A stretch of 64,000 nt of DNA from Zoogloea oryzae (GTDB lineage: Bacteria > Pseudomonadota > Gammaproteobacteria > Burkholderiales > Rhodocyclaceae). The stretch spans positions 62,001 through 126,000 of the forward strand of contig NZ_BSPX01000003.1 in the NCBI RefSeq assembly GCF_030161255.1. The letters are read 5' to 3'. The translations under genes and the position numbers were made by a program. The notes beneath the pieces are model-generated. The model did no database searches, had not been told where the DNA came from, and saw only the letters and a program-made list of their open reading frames with translations. How positions within the stretch are numbered: the stretch's first letter is position 1; the number at the start of each line of letters is the position of its first letter. This document shows positions 25,656-34,763 of the stretch, piece by piece.

Positions 25656-27008
25656 TCAGGCCGCGACGCGGCTGATCACGTAGCGGAACTTGCCAGACTT
25701 CTCGGCCGGAATCTCGTCCACCAGCTTGACGTCGATGGCGACCGACTCGCCCAGACGACGCTTCAGGCCGCTCTCGATGCGCCCCACGTCGCCGGGTTCG
25801 AAAGCCGCGCCGGGAATCACGAAGACCGTCGTCAGGGCCTTGGTTTCCTGGACGATCTTGAACGAAGCCACGCCGGGAATATCCCGGAGCACATAGATCA
25901 GCGACAGGCCATGCATCACGGTTCCGTCGGCGGCGATCACGAAATCGGTGCTGCGCCCCTGGATCTCGCTCAGAATGGGCAGTCCCCGACCACATGGACA
26001 GGCATGATCGCTCAGGACACCGACATCGCCCGTGCGGTAGCGCACGAATGGGTAATCTCTTGTTGCGAGGTGTGTCACGACGATCTCGCCGGACTGCCCC
26101 GGCGGCAGTACGTTGCCATCGCTGTCGATGATCTCGACGACGATGTCCTCGGCCGTGATGTGCATCGACCCCGACGGGCAGGCGTGGGCGATGAAGCCCG
26201 CGTCACGGCCGCCGTAGCCGTTGGCGACCGGCGCCTTGAACAGCCGGCTGATGACCTCGCGCTGGTGATCGTAAAGCCGCTCGGAGGTGACGAACACCAC
26301 CTTGATCCCCAGGTCGTCGAGGCGGATGCCCTTCTTCTCGGCGTGGGCAGCGATGTGGCTGATCGCCGACGGATAGCCGAAGAGCATCTTCGGACGCATC
26401 TCGCGGATGCGCGCGATGAAGCCCTCGACCTTGGCGTCGGACATCTCGAAGGCCGGCAGCAGCTCGGTGCGCATCAGCTTGTCGCGGATCAGGCGCACGC
26501 GGTCCTGGGTGCCCAGCTCGATGGGCGAGCCCCAGATGACGATCTCCGGGTCGCCGATGTCCACGTCCCACCAGCGGGTGGCGCGCCACTTGGCGGCCAC
26601 GTCGTGGGTGACACGTTCGGTGCCGATGAAGAAGATCAGCGGCTCGCCGCTGGAGCCGCCGGTATTGAAGCGCGCCAGGCCCTTGGCGTCGTCGGCGCGC
26701 AGGCCGTCGCTGTTCTGCTTGATCACCGCCTTGGTGAGGAAGGGCAGATTCTGCAGGTCGGCCGGGCCGGTCACCGTCTTCGGGTCGAAACCGGTGCGGG
26801 CGAAGAGCTCGCGGTAGTACGGCGTGTGGGCGCCGATGTCGGCAAGGAAGGCCTTCAGGCGCTGGGCCTGCTTTTCGAGAATGCGCTCCCGGGGCCACCA
26901 CTGGACGTCTTCCATCTCCTGGCGGATCGCCACGGTGTCGTGGTGCTTGAGACGTTCCTGGACGGGAAAGAGGACGTTGGCGACGAAGCGGGTGTACAGG
27001 TCAGACAT
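25656..27008 (-). CDS. CapK/phenylacetate-CoA ligase-like adenylate-forming enzyme
   Basis: A 450-residue cytosolic protein of the AMP-binding superfamily. The phosphate loop NTGGSSGEPL (near 123) and the late motif FVRYRTGDVGVL are intact, as is a C-terminal subdomain ending with KSGKFRYVIS, where the Lys could serve in catalysis. A cluster DHACPCGRGLP has two Cys and one His as in PaaK/CapK proteins. Members in capsule and exopolysaccharide loci are thought to activate an acid or acyl group for attachment to sugar. AGGAG lies upstream of ATG 27008. The substrate is unknown. Confidence 0.85.
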   Translation of the reverse strand: MSDLYTRFVANVLFPVQERLKHHDTVAIRQEMEDVQWWPRERILEKQAQRLKAFLADIGAHTPYYRELFARTGFDPKTVTGPADLQNLPFLTKAVIKQNSDGLRADDAKGLARFNTGGSSGEPLIFFIGTERVTHDVAAKWRATRWWDVDIGDPEIVIWGSPIELGTQDRVRLIRDKLMRTELLPAFEMSDAKVEGFIARIREMRPKMLFGYPSAISHIAAHAEKKGIRLDDLGIKVVFVTSERLYDHQREVISRLFKAPVANGYGGRDAGFIAHACPSGSMHITAEDIVVEIIDSDGNVLPPGQSGEIVVTHLATRDYPFVRYRTGDVGVLSDHACPCGRGLPILSEIQGRSTDFVIAADGTVMHGLSLIYVLRDIPGVASFKIVQETKALTTVFVIPGAAFEPGDVGRIESGLKRRLGESVAIDVKLVDEIPAEKSGKFRYVISRVAA

Positions 27009-27016
27009 GTGGGCTC

Positions 27017-28117
27017 CTACGTCCGGCGGGCCGAGCCCGAGGCACGGCAGGCGTCGGCATACGCGGCAAGCAGTTCATTCTTGACGGCCGACCAGGCATA
27101 ACGCCGGACGTCGTCCTGGCCTGCCGCGCGGATCTGCGCAGCAAAGGCCGCATCGTTGAGGAAGCGCAGCGCGGCATCGGCCATCGCCTGCGGGTCGTCG
27201 GCAGGCACCAGCAGCGCGGTAACCTCGTTCTCGACGATGAATGGAATCCCGCCCACGTTGGTGGTCACCACCGGCACACCGCTCGCAAGCGCCTCCAGCA
27301 CCGAGTTGGGCATGTTGTCCACGCGGCTCGGGTTGAAGGTGAGATCGGAATCCCGGTACAGCGCGGCCATCTGGTCGCGGTCGAGCCGGCCGGTGAAGAC
27401 GACCTTGTCGGCAACTCCGAGGCTGGCGGCCAGCGCCTGCAGCTCGGCGGCCTGGGGGCCGGTGCCGGCGACCGACATGCGGGCGTCACGCCGCGCCTGG
27501 GCAACCAGCGCGAAAGCCTTCAGCGCGGTGTCGATGCCGTAGATGGGCTCGAGGTTGCGGGCCACCACGATGTGGGCCGCCGGCTTGCGGGTTGCGTCCG
27601 CCGGGCGGAAGCGTGCCAGATCGATGATGTTGGAGACGATCCGCCCTTCCATCCCGAAGCGGTCGAAGACTTCCTTCAGGAAACCGGACGGCAGCACCAG
27701 CATCGCCGCGCGGCGCATGCTGGCACGCACGGAATCCGCCGAGCGATTGAGGAAACGCTCGGCCTCGCCGCCCCGGTAATTGACTACCACCGGCTTGCCC
27801 CGCAGGCTGCCGATCCAGATCGCCGGCGCGGCAAACAGATGCCACGACCAGCCGGAGTTGGCCATCACATGCAGCAGATCCGCCTTGCCGGCGGCGCGCC
27901 ACAGGTGCAGCAGATACGGAACCAGCCGGAACAGCGCGCGGACGCCCTTGAGCTTTTCGGCCCAGGCCGGGCGGTACGGGGCATTCACCTGCACCACCTC
28001 GACTTCGGCGCCCTCCCCGCGCAGCAGCTCGCCGAGCTGCCGGGTCTGGTTGGCCATGCCACCGGCAGGCGGCGGCAGCGGACCGACCAGCGCAATCTTC
28101 AGATCAGCGAATTTCAT
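27017..28117 (-). CDS. Glycosyltransferase, GT4 family
   Basis: A 366-residue GT-B enzyme. It begins KIALVGPLPPPAGGMANQTRQL, with the Gly-rich acceptor loop. The donor domain shows VVARNLEPIYGIDTAL, MSVAGTGPQAAELQ, VVFTGRL and NSVLEALASGVPVVTTNVGGIPF. It transfers a sugar at the cytoplasmic membrane face as part of repeat-unit assembly. Its ATG overlaps the stop of the preceding transferase gene (ATGA), and it ends eight bases before the CapK-like gene. Donor sugar unknown. Confidence 0.9.
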   Translation of the reverse strand: MKFADLKIALVGPLPPPAGGMANQTRQLGELLRGEGAEVEVVQVNAPYRPAWAEKLKGVRALFRLVPYLLHLWRAAGKADLLHVMANSGWSWHLFAAPAIWIGSLRGKPVVVNYRGGEAERFLNRSADSVRASMRRAAMLVLPSGFLKEVFDRFGMEGRIVSNIIDLARFRPADATRKPAAHIVVARNLEPIYGIDTALKAFALVAQARRDARMSVAGTGPQAAELQALAASLGVADKVVFTGRLDRDQMAALYRDSDLTFNPSRVDNMPNSVLEALASGVPVVTTNVGGIPFIVENEVTALLVPADDPQAMADAALRFLNDAAFAAQIRAAGQDDVRRYAWSAVKNELLAAYADACRASGSARRT

Positions 28118-29319
28118 GCCGCCGATCTCGGCGCGAGCCGGCCGTACACCGCCTTGTAGTTGGCGACGCTGTTCTTCCAGTTGCGAACGTCTTCGACAAA
28201 GTGACGGCCGGCGGTACGCATGGCGGGCCAGCGATCACGGTGGGCCAGCATGTCGTTGAGGGTCGCCACCAGCGCGGGCACCTGGCCGGCGGCGAACAGG
28301 CGACCGGTCTCCCCGTCGCGGATGAGTTCCTTGTGGCCGCCCACGTCCGAGGCCACGAAGATGCGGCCCTGGGCCATCGCCTCCAGCGGCTTTAGCGGCG
28401 TGACCAGCTCGGTCAGGCGCATCGAGTGGCGCGGATAGGCCAGCAGGTCGATGAGATCGTAGTAGCGGCTGACTTCGGAATGGGGCACGCGGCCGGTGAA
28501 CACCACCTTGTCGGCGATGCCGAGGCGCTGGGCGTGGGCCTTGAGGTTGGCGTCCTGGGGGCCACCACCCACGAGCAGCACGCGCAGATCCGGCTGGCCA
28601 GCGTGCATCGCGGCGAAGGCGTCAAGGAGCAGATCGAGGCCTTCGTAGGCGTAGAACGAACCCACGAAGCCCAGCACCGTCTTGCCCTGCAGGCCCAGCT
28701 TGGCCTTGAGGGCTTCGTCCGCGGCGCCGGAAAGCTGGAAACCTTCCACGTCCACGGCGTTGGGGATGACCGTCACCTTGGTTTCGGGAACGCCCCGGGC
28801 GACGATATCGCGGCGCAGGCCTTCGCAGATGGTGAACACGTGATCGACGCGCTTGATGGCCCAGGTTTCGAGGGCACGGGTGGCGCGGTAGCGCAGGCTG
28901 CCCTCCGAGGTGGTGCCATGGTCCACCGCGGCGTCTTCCCAGAAAGCGCGGATTTCATAGACGACGGGAATCCCCAGCCGACGGCCGACGCGGATCGCCG
29001 GGATGGCGTTGAGCACCGGCGAGTGGGCGTGGATGACATCCGGACGCAGTTCGCGGGCGAGCTGTTCGAGGCGGGCTTCGGTGGCGCGGATCAGGCGCCA
29101 TTCGTTGATCCCGGCCGGGCCAGCGGGCGGCACTTCGGAACGGTAGAAGCGCAGGCCGTCCACGTCTTCCATGGCCGCGGCGGTCTTGCCCTGCTTGGGC
29201 GAGGTGACGTGGAAGGTCTCCCAGCCCAGGGCGCGCTGTTCGCGCAGGATGGCCGCGGTGCGGAAGGTGTAGCCGCTGTGCAGCGGGATCGAGTGATCGA
29301 GAACGTGGAGGACGCGCAT
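28114..29319 (-). CDS. PEP-CTERM/XrtA system glycosyltransferase (TIGR04063-like)
   Basis: A 401-residue GT4 enzyme. The start MRVLHVLDHSIPLHSGYTFRTAAILREQRALGW is characteristic of the exosortase-associated TIGR04063 family. Further motifs are VYEIRAFWEDAAVDHGT, TICEGLRRDIVARG, IPNAVDVEGF, GFVGSFYAYEGLDLLL and TPLKPLEAMAQGR, where the Glu contacts the nucleotide. It starts directly after the amidotransferase stop (no gap) and overlaps the next transferase gene by ATGA, so translation is coupled. Confidence 0.93.
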   Translation of the reverse strand: MRVLHVLDHSIPLHSGYTFRTAAILREQRALGWETFHVTSPKQGKTAAAMEDVDGLRFYRSEVPPAGPAGINEWRLIRATEARLEQLARELRPDVIHAHSPVLNAIPAIRVGRRLGIPVVYEIRAFWEDAAVDHGTTSEGSLRYRATRALETWAIKRVDHVFTICEGLRRDIVARGVPETKVTVIPNAVDVEGFQLSGAADEALKAKLGLQGKTVLGFVGSFYAYEGLDLLLDAFAAMHAGQPDLRVLLVGGGPQDANLKAHAQRLGIADKVVFTGRVPHSEVSRYYDLIDLLAYPRHSMRLTELVTPLKPLEAMAQGRIFVASDVGGHKELIRDGETGRLFAAGQVPALVATLNDMLAHRDRWPAMRTAGRHFVEDVRNWKNSVANYKAVYGRLAPRSAA

Positions 29320-31248
29320 TTACTGACTCATCACGGCCACGGCGGGTTTCGGGGCCGCGGCTTGGCTGTTACGCAGGAAGGCTTCGAACATCATGGTGGT
29401 CCACAGGGGCGCGCTGTAGTCGCGGGCGCCGGACTGGTGGGCATCGACCAGATGCTCAAGGTATTCGCGGTTGAAGATGCCGGTTTCGGCGAGGGTGGAA
29501 CCCAGGATGGCTTCGCGGACGCGCTCCTTGAGCGGGCCGCGGAACCAGCGGGCCAGCGGCACGGCAAAACCCATCTTGGGGCGATACAGCACGTCGCGGG
29601 GCAGCATCGGCTCCATCGCCTTCTTGAAGACGAACTTGCCTTCCTGGCCCTTGATCTTGAGGCCGGACGGGAGCGTGGCCAGCCATTCAACCAGCTTGTG
29701 GTCCATCAGCGGCTCGCGCACTTCAAGGGAGTGGGCCATGCTGGCGCGGTCGACCTTGGTGTTGATGTCGCCCACGAGATAGGTCTTGGTGTCGAGGTAC
29801 TGGATGAGGGCCAGCGGATCGTCGGTCTGGGCCGCATCGCCGTGGCGGCGGAAGACTTCCAGCGCGTTGTAGCCGGCGAGCTCTGCGCGGAACTTGCTGG
29901 AGAACAGGCTGCGCCGCATGTCGTCGCGCAGGATCGACACGGAGTGGAAATACGCCTGCACGGAATCCCGGGCCAGGGCCTGAAAGGTGGTCTTGGCGCG
30001 GAACATCCGCGGCGCCCAGTCAGCCTTGGGGTACATCCGGCCGAGCAGCCCGAACACCGGACGGCGGATGCCGGCGGGCATCGAGCCGCGCATCTTTTCT
30101 TCCATCAGATGCATGCGGTAGCGGCGATAGCCGCCCATGCTCTCGTCGCCGCCGTCGCCCGACAGGGCCACGGTAACGTGCTTGCGGGCGAGCTGGCAGA
30201 CGCGGTAGGTCGGGATCGCCGAGCTATCGGCGTAGGGCTCGTCGTAGAGCGCGGCCAGGGTGTCGATGAGGTCGAAGTCGTCGGACTTGACGGTCTCGAC
30301 GTAGTGCCGGGTCTGGTAGCGGTCGGCCACCATCTTGGCGAACTCGGATTCGTTGAAGGCCGGGTCGTCGAAGGCGATCGAGCAGGTGTTGACCGGATCG
30401 GGCGACAGCCCGGCCATGGTCGCCACCACGGCGCTGGAATCCACACCGCCCGACAGGAACGCGCCCAGCGGCACGTCGGAGATCATGCGCAGGCGGACGG
30501 ATTCGCGCAGGCGCTCGGTGAGCTCGGCGGTGGCGTCTTCGAGGGACAGCGGGTTGTCGAGCGTGAAGCGCACGTCCCAGTAGAGCTTGGGCGCGGGGAT
30601 CGGCTGGCCGCGGCGGATGCACAGGCTCTCGCCAGGCTGGAGCTTCTTTGCGCCCTTGAAGATGGTGCGCGGCTCGGCCACGTAGCCAAGGGCGAAATAT
30701 TCTTCGACCGCGTGGGGATCGATGCGGCGATCGAGGCCCGGGTGCTGCATCAGCACCTTGAGTTCGGAGCCGAAGACCAGGGTGCCGTCGTCGAGGATCG
30801 CGTAGAAGAACGGCTTCACGCCCAGGCGGTCGCGGGCCATGAAGAAGGTCTGCTTGTTGCGGTCCCACAGGGCGAAGGCGAACATCCCGCGGAAACGCTG
30901 CACGCACTCTTCGCCCCAGGATTCCCAGGCGTGGACGATGACCTCGGTGTCGCTGCGGGTGTGGAAGCGGTGGCCGAGGGCTTCGAGCTCGGGCACGAGC
31001 TCCTGGAAGTTGTAGATCTCGCCGTTGAACACCACGGCCACAGTGCCGTCTTCGTTGAACAGCGGCTGCTGCCCGGTGGAGAGGTCGATGATCGACAGCC
31101 GGCGATGACCGAGGGCCACACCGGGCTCGAAGTGAAGATCACCCTCATCCGGCCCCCGGTGGAACTGGATGTCGTTCATCCGCTTCATCAGGTCGCGATC
31201 GAAATCGCGACTGCCGCGGGTATCAAAAAGGCCAGCAATGCCGCACAT
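29320..31248 (-). CDS. XrtA/PEP-CTERM system amidotransferase (asparagine synthase-like)
   Basis: A 642-residue class II glutamine amidotransferase joined to an asparagine-synthase domain. The nucleophile is Cys2 in MCGIAGLFDT; the glutaminase domain has HRGPDEGDL, GHRRLSIIDLSTGQQPL and NGEIYNF. The PP-loop FLSGGVDSS near residue 258-266 binds ATP. The length and order fit TIGR03108, the amidotransferase of exosortase A loci. It probably makes an amide on a uronic acid or on an amino-acid substituent of the polysaccharide, using glutamine as nitrogen donor; that target is not shown by the sequence. It lies 15 bases after a glycosyltransferase gene. Confidence 0.93.
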   Translation of the reverse strand: MCGIAGLFDTRGSRDFDRDLMKRMNDIQFHRGPDEGDLHFEPGVALGHRRLSIIDLSTGQQPLFNEDGTVAVVFNGEIYNFQELVPELEALGHRFHTRSDTEVIVHAWESWGEECVQRFRGMFAFALWDRNKQTFFMARDRLGVKPFFYAILDDGTLVFGSELKVLMQHPGLDRRIDPHAVEEYFALGYVAEPRTIFKGAKKLQPGESLCIRRGQPIPAPKLYWDVRFTLDNPLSLEDATAELTERLRESVRLRMISDVPLGAFLSGGVDSSAVVATMAGLSPDPVNTCSIAFDDPAFNESEFAKMVADRYQTRHYVETVKSDDFDLIDTLAALYDEPYADSSAIPTYRVCQLARKHVTVALSGDGGDESMGGYRRYRMHLMEEKMRGSMPAGIRRPVFGLLGRMYPKADWAPRMFRAKTTFQALARDSVQAYFHSVSILRDDMRRSLFSSKFRAELAGYNALEVFRRHGDAAQTDDPLALIQYLDTKTYLVGDINTKVDRASMAHSLEVREPLMDHKLVEWLATLPSGLKIKGQEGKFVFKKAMEPMLPRDVLYRPKMGFAVPLARWFRGPLKERVREAILGSTLAETGIFNREYLEHLVDAHQSGARDYSAPLWTTMMFEAFLRNSQAAAPKPAVAVMSQ

Positions 31249-31263
31249 GGAATCTGTTTTCTT

Positions 31264-32454
31264 TCAGTGAAGGGCGTTTCTGGATTGGATGGCAGCCGCG
31301 GAACCGGGCTGGGCCGCGCAGAGGCGCGTTTCGTAAAGCGAAAGATAGCTGCCAACCATTGCATCAAGACTGAACTGGGCGCACACGCGCGTCCGGCCGG
31401 CAGCGCCGAAGGCCGCAGCCCGGGCCGGGTCGGCGAGGAGCGCGGCCGTCGCGCCGGCCAGCGCAGCCGGATCGGCGGACGGCACCAGCAGGCCGGTTTC
31501 GCCATCGACCACCAGCTCGGCGTTGCCGCCCACCCGGGTGGCGACCACCGGCAGGCCGGAGGCCATCGCCTCGAGCAGGGTGTTGGAGATGCCTTCGGCC
31601 AGCGAAGGCAGCACGAAGACGTTCATGCCGCTATTCATCAGCGGGATGTTGGATTGCTCTCCGGCCATCCAGACGTGCTGTTCGAGTTGCTCGGCCTTGA
31701 TCAGCGCGTTGAGCTCGGCCTGCAGCGGGCCACCACCGACGATCATCAGCCGGGCGCGACGGGCCGCGTCCGGGCTGCCTCGCACGAGTTCGCCAAAGGC
31801 GCGGATCAGGTTGGCGTGGTCCTTGACGGCCTGCAGGCGCCCTACTGCCCCGAAGACCACCAAGCCGGGATCGTTGAACGGCGAACCAGGAATCTCGCCA
31901 CGGGTGGCGACGGGCACGAAGCGCTCGGTATCGACACCGTTGCAGATGCGCCGCACGCGATCGGCCCGCACGCCCACCTTGTCGGTGAGGTAGGACTCGA
32001 TCCGCTTCGACAGCGCCACGTAGCCCGACACGAAGGGCGAATACGCCTTGCGCAGCAGCTGGAACTTGCGGCTGACGCCTTCGAGATCGGACGCATCCCA
32101 GCCGTGTTCGCCGTGGATGCGAACGGGCACACCCGCCGCCCAGGCCGGCACGACCATCTCAAGGGCGGCCAGGTTGCGGGTATGCACGATGGCCGGGCGA
32201 TGCTCGCGGAACAGCCGGTACAGCGTGGGGTACAGCTTGATCCCGTGGCCCTCGCCTTTTTCAATGGACATGAAGGTGACGTCGCTGCGCTTGATGCGTT
32301 CGCAGAAGCTCGGGACGCAGCGGGTGAGCGCAACGATCATGTGCCGGAATCGCTCCGGCGGCATCCGGTTGATGAGGTTAACGATCCCGTTCTCCAGCCC
32401 GCCAACGTCGAAGCTGTAGACCACGTGAATCACCAGGGGGCGGGGATCGTTCAT
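31264..32454 (-). CDS. PEP-CTERM/XrtA system glycosyltransferase (TIGR03088-like)
   Basis: A 396-residue GT4 enzyme. The start PLVIHVVYSFDVGGLENGIVNLINRMP is the hallmark of the exosortase-associated TIGR03088 family. The donor domain has ICNGVDTERF, FGAVGRLQAVKDHANLI, LMIVGGGPLQ and the E-x7-E motif EGISNTLLEAMASGLPVV. ATG 32454 is chosen because homologues begin about six residues before PLVIHVVY; upstream in-frame ATGs (32481, 32526) overlap the preceding gene. It is 13 bases after that gene. Confidence 0.92.
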   Translation of the reverse strand: MNDPRPLVIHVVYSFDVGGLENGIVNLINRMPPERFRHMIVALTRCVPSFCERIKRSDVTFMSIEKGEGHGIKLYPTLYRLFREHRPAIVHTRNLAALEMVVPAWAAGVPVRIHGEHGWDASDLEGVSRKFQLLRKAYSPFVSGYVALSKRIESYLTDKVGVRADRVRRICNGVDTERFVPVATRGEIPGSPFNDPGLVVFGAVGRLQAVKDHANLIRAFGELVRGSPDAARRARLMIVGGGPLQAELNALIKAEQLEQHVWMAGEQSNIPLMNSGMNVFVLPSLAEGISNTLLEAMASGLPVVATRVGGNAELVVDGETGLLVPSADPAALAGATAALLADPARAAAFGAAGRTRVCAQFSLDAMVGSYLSLYETRLCAAQPGSAAAIQSRNALH

Positions 32455-32467
32455 GAAATCCAAACAG

Positions 32468-33709
32468 TCATTGCGCGCCATGCGCAACGCCAGAACAATG
32501 GGTGGATGCACCCAGCAGCTTCTCAAGCGCCGCCAGGTGGGCCGACCAGCTGTAGGAACGCAGTACCGCCTCCCGGGCAGCCAGGCCCATGGTGCGGCGC
32601 AATGTTACATCAGCAAGTAATGCGACAGTACGCGAAACGAATTCCTCACCACTGTGGGCAATCTCACAGTCATGCCCCGAGCGGGCCTCGAGTCCGGTGG
32701 CCGGTGCCGAGGAAATCACGACCGGGCGTGCCATGGCCATCGCTTCGAGCACCTTGTTCTGGATGCCACGGGCAATGCGGAGCGGCGCGACGATCACATC
32801 CGAATGGGCCAGATACGGGCGCACGTCGGGCACCGTGCCGGTGACGACGACGCCCTCCCCCGCCAGCGCCTGGACGGCGGGCGCGGGATTCATCCCGACG
32901 ATCCAGAAGCGGGCATCGGGCACCTGCGCGCGCACCTTGGGCAGCAGCTCGGTGGCAAACCATACCACCGCATCCACGTTGGGCCAGTAATCCATCGCGC
33001 CGGTGAAGACGATCACCGGGCCGCCGGCCGGATAGGGGCTGGCGCCACCGTTGGCGGGCGAGAAGTAGTCGGAATCCACCCCGTTCTGCATCGCACTGAC
33101 GCGGCTTACCAGTTCGGGGGCCGCCTTGCGGAACAGGTCGGCTTCGGCCTCGGTGACGAACACGCTGGCCTCGGCCTTGGCGGCGGCGGCGCGCTCGAAG
33201 GCCAGTAGCTGGCGCCCTTCGCGGCGATAAAGCCAGGACATGGGCCAGCGGTGGTCGCCGGCGTATTGGGTCCATTTGGCGGAATCGAGATCGCAGAAGT
33301 CGATCACCCGGTGGGTCAGGCCCGGCGCGTCGAGGTACTGGGCCATCGGGCCCGAGAACGCGACGGCTTCGTGGATGCCTTCGCGGGCCACCACCTGCTT
33401 CACCCAGGCGGCAAGCTCGGCGTTGCGGTAGTACGGAACGCTGAGGGCTTCGCCGGTGACGAGGCCGCGCAGGCTGGCGATCTTGGCGGTGCGCGGATCG
33501 AGCCGGATTACCCGGCTTTCCTCGCACCACTCGGACAGCTTGTCGATGTACTGAACATCGTCCGGATGATCGACGAAGGTGCCGAGGAAGATCCGGTGCC
33601 GCTTGGCCAGCTGGCGCAGGATGTTGAAGGAACGGACCTTGTCGCCCTTGTTGGGCGGATAAGGGATGCGATGGACCAGATACAGCAGCGGAGTGCGGAC
33701 GTCAGCCAC
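32468..33709 (-). CDS. PEP-CTERM/XrtA system glycosyltransferase (TIGR03087-like)
   Basis: A 413-residue glycosyltransferase. The start TPLLYLVHRIPYPPNKGDKVRSFNIL is the signature of TIGR03087. Further on are DFCDLDSAKWTQYA, VTEAEADLF, MQNGVDSDYFSP, VFTGAMDYWPNVDAV, VTGTVPDVRPYLAHSDVIVAPLRIARGIQNK and the donor-binding VLEAMAMARPVV. Start is GTG 33709, six bases after the FemAB stop. It is one of six transferases in the locus, which suggests a repeat unit of several sugars. Confidence 0.93.
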   Translation of the reverse strand: MADVRTPLLYLVHRIPYPPNKGDKVRSFNILRQLAKRHRIFLGTFVDHPDDVQYIDKLSEWCEESRVIRLDPRTAKIASLRGLVTGEALSVPYYRNAELAAWVKQVVAREGIHEAVAFSGPMAQYLDAPGLTHRVIDFCDLDSAKWTQYAGDHRWPMSWLYRREGRQLLAFERAAAAKAEASVFVTEAEADLFRKAAPELVSRVSAMQNGVDSDYFSPANGGASPYPAGGPVIVFTGAMDYWPNVDAVVWFATELLPKVRAQVPDARFWIVGMNPAPAVQALAGEGVVVTGTVPDVRPYLAHSDVIVAPLRIARGIQNKVLEAMAMARPVVISSAPATGLEARSGHDCEIAHSGEEFVSRTVALLADVTLRRTMGLAAREAVLRSYSWSAHLAALEKLLGASTHCSGVAHGAQ

Positions 33710-33715
33710 CGGCGG

Positions 33716-34753
33716 TTACCCCAGATTGCGGACGATGTGCGGCCCGAGGGTGTTGGCCACGCTCAGCGGCAGGCGTCGCCACATGGCGATGAAGGCACGG
33801 TACTTGGGGTTCATCGGGTTGTTCTGGGGAACGGCGTCGCGCTTGTAGAGGCGATACTCGTAAGAGAGGGGCATGGGCTCGAAGCCCCAGTTCTTCTTGA
33901 AGCTGTAGGGGCCGGTGCCGAGCTTGCTGCGGCCGTAGTCGAAGATGCGGTAGCCCTTCGCGCAGGCCCGGCGCATCAGTTCCCAGTATTTGAAATCGTT
34001 GGCGGCAAAGTCGCGGGCGGCGAGATCGTCGCCGGCGTAGTAAGGCAGGACTTCGTCGCGGAAGTAGAAGGTGAGAACGGTGGAGAGAGGTTTGCCTTCG
34101 GCCGATGAAACAGTCATGACCTCGCAATCCTGCCCGAAAACCTTCAGCAGCACTTCAAAGAAGTGTTTCGGCAGCGCTGGCGTGCCGTGACGCCGCACGT
34201 TGTCCGAAAAAAGTGCAAAGAAGCGGTCGGCGTTCGGATCAATCTCGGCGACAAGCCCGTTCTTGATGCCCTTCCTCACCATCGCCCGCTGCTTGCGCGG
34301 AATGGCCAGCATGTTGGCCTCCTCGTCGGGGAGGATCTCCTTGCGGAAGGTGAAGTAGAGCTCCTGGCGCGGCCAGTCGGCGTGGCGCTCGCGCAGGTTG
34401 CGGTATTCGAGGTGCTGGACGCCGCACTTGCGGGCGAGCTCGTCGGCAGTGGCTTCTAGGGCGGCGATCGCCTCGGCATCGGTGCCCGCCACGCCGCCGT
34501 AGACGGCGAAGGGCAGCGAGGTCATCGCGTGGCCGAACAAGCGGCTCTTGACCTCGACCAGCGGCAGCACGGCGACGATCTGGCCGTCGCGCTCGGCGAG
34601 CAGGTAATGGGTGCGGTGACGGAACACCGACTCCATGATGTCGCGCCATTCGATGCGGTGGAAGAACGTGGCGTCGGGGCAGGCGAAAACGAATTCGTTC
34701 CAGCGCGCAGAATCCCCCGCCACGAACGGGCGTACTTTGACAACAGATACCAT
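33716..34753 (-). CDS. FemAB-like XrtA/PEP-CTERM-associated protein
   Basis: A 345-residue protein with two GNAT-like domains of the FemAB type (TIGR03019 in exosortase loci). Conserved blocks are WNEFVFACPDATFFHRIEWRDIM, SLPFAVYGGVAG, LEYRNLRE, IPRKQRAMVRKGIKNGL and the last block FDYGRSKLGTGPYSFKKNWGFEP. FemAB proteins transfer amino acids from tRNA to peptidoglycan; here an aminoacyl or acyl transfer to the polysaccharide is likely. The start ATG 34753 fits the beginning VKVRPFVAGD; the longer frame to 34840 overlaps the deacetylase gene. Confidence 0.9.
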   Translation of the reverse strand: MVSVVKVRPFVAGDSARWNEFVFACPDATFFHRIEWRDIMESVFRHRTHYLLAERDGQIVAVLPLVEVKSRLFGHAMTSLPFAVYGGVAGTDAEAIAALEATADELARKCGVQHLEYRNLRERHADWPRQELYFTFRKEILPDEEANMLAIPRKQRAMVRKGIKNGLVAEIDPNADRFFALFSDNVRRHGTPALPKHFFEVLLKVFGQDCEVMTVSSAEGKPLSTVLTFYFRDEVLPYYAGDDLAARDFAANDFKYWELMRRACAKGYRIFDYGRSKLGTGPYSFKKNWGFEPMPLSYEYRLYKRDAVPQNNPMNPKYRAFIAMWRRLPLSVANTLGPHIVRNLG

Positions 34754-34763
34754 TCCCGGAACC

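Noticed and set aside
28426..32844. Very long plus-strand open frame (about 1470 codons)
   Set aside because: It lies antisense to well-recognised glycosyltransferase and amidotransferase genes and has the Gly/Arg/His-rich composition of a high-GC shadow frame. The same holds for the frames at 46316-48733, 59102-61459 and 38192-40876.
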